From: Caldisericota bacterium
GTDB lineage: Bacteria; Caldisericota; Caldisericia; B22-G15
Direction of reading: 5' to 3'
Assembly (NCBI GenBank): GCA_003648245.1
Contig: QMOO01000007.1
Coordinates: forward strand, 1 to 18,254
DNA: 18,254 bases
Below the pieces are notes generated by a model that worked only from the letters and a program-made list of their open reading frames with translations, ran no database searches and was not told the origin of the DNA. Positions 17,959-18,254 of this stretch are shown here, one piece after another. The position numbers and the translations under genes were made by a program. The first letter of the stretch is position 1. Each line of letters starts with the position of its first letter.

Positions 17959-18254
17959 GAAAAGAGAAGGAATTTTTATCTTGTTCTTATTCTACTTGGG
18001 TGTATATGGGGTTCTACTTTTCTTTTTATAAGAATTGGTGTAAGAGATATAAAACCCATGACATTTACAAGCCTCAGATTGTTTATTGCCACACTGGTAT
18101 TTTACATCGTATTGAAACTATCCGGGAAAGATCTTCGTATATCCAAAGAATTAATTCCCCTTCTTATCCTTACCGGTATAGTTGATGCCTCTATCCCTCA
18201 CTTCCTGATAGCCTGGGGAGAACAGTATGTTGAAAGCGGTGTTGCATCTTTAAT
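17956..18254 (+). CDS. EamA/DMT-superfamily permease, N-terminal part, cut by window end
   Basis: The first 99 residues of a ten-helix drug/metabolite transporter. MEKRRNFYLVLILLGCIWGSTFLFIRIGV is the classic EamA opening, with the W-G-S-T-F motif at the end of helix 1. Further membrane segments lie at about 38-54 and 66-84. These proteins export amino acids, metabolites or drugs; the substrate is not shown here. The ATG at 17956 is the first possible start in this frame, because a TAA lies 12 nt upstream. The gene is divergent from pxpB, with 53 nt between the two start codons, so it may share regulation with 5-oxoproline metabolism. The stop lies outside the window. Confidence 0.85.
   Translation, partial: MEKRRNFYLVLILLGCIWGSTFLFIRIGVRDIKPMTFTSLRLFIATLVFYIVLKLSGKDLRISKELIPLLILTGIVDASIPHFLIAWGEQYVESGVASL

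Noticed and set aside
17940..18185. 81-codon plus-strand frame starting at the first TATCTTATG copy
   Set aside because: It overlaps the clear EamA permease frame and gives a Tyr/Cys-rich translation with no family features.

Overview
The window is an AT-rich bacterial chromosome segment. Gene order and content resemble the Firmicutes/Clostridia or a deep-branching anaerobic thermophile: a rapZ-yvcK-whiA block, a gap-pgk block, a large Alu-domain-bearing SRP RNA, mutS2 with an Smr domain, and Lys/Glu/Ile-rich proteins. The phylum cannot be fixed from the sequence alone. Nearly all genes lie on the minus strand, with very tight packing.

Region A (1-11274, minus) looks like one long polycistron of eleven genes, read right to left: rapZ, yvcK, whiA, rpoN (sigma-54), gap, pgk, trxB, ftsE, ftsX, an M23 coiled-coil peptidase, and ctpA (cut by the window edge). 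Adjacent genes overlap or are separated by at most 18 nt. The run joins cell-envelope and carbon regulators (RapZ, YvcK, WhiA) and an alternative sigma factor to triose-phosphate glycolysis, thioredoxin reduction, and the FtsEX-peptidoglycan-hydrolase division module.

Region B (11275-12119) starts with a compact divergent promoter. Rightward it drives a small lipoprotein gene, followed by a decayed remnant of what appears to be an ATP-dependent DNA ligase, spread over three frames.

Region C (12121-17902, minus) reads pxpB-pxpC-pxpA (5-oxoprolinase), a TPR protein, mutS2, then the SRP RNA. mutS2 and the SRP RNA each have their own promoter. At the right edge an EamA/DMT-type permease gene diverges from pxpB and is cut by the window end.

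The main non-gene signal is a recurring extended -10 element (TGATATAAT, or TGATAAAAT). It stands exactly 7 nt upstream of the SRP RNA 5' end. The same element lies 7-8 nt upstream of the rapZ and mutS2 ATG codons, which lack a Shine-Dalgarno sequence, so these mRNAs are probably leaderless. Genes inside the operons mostly have clear Shine-Dalgarno sequences. No CRISPR array, intact mobile element, tRNA or rRNA was seen.
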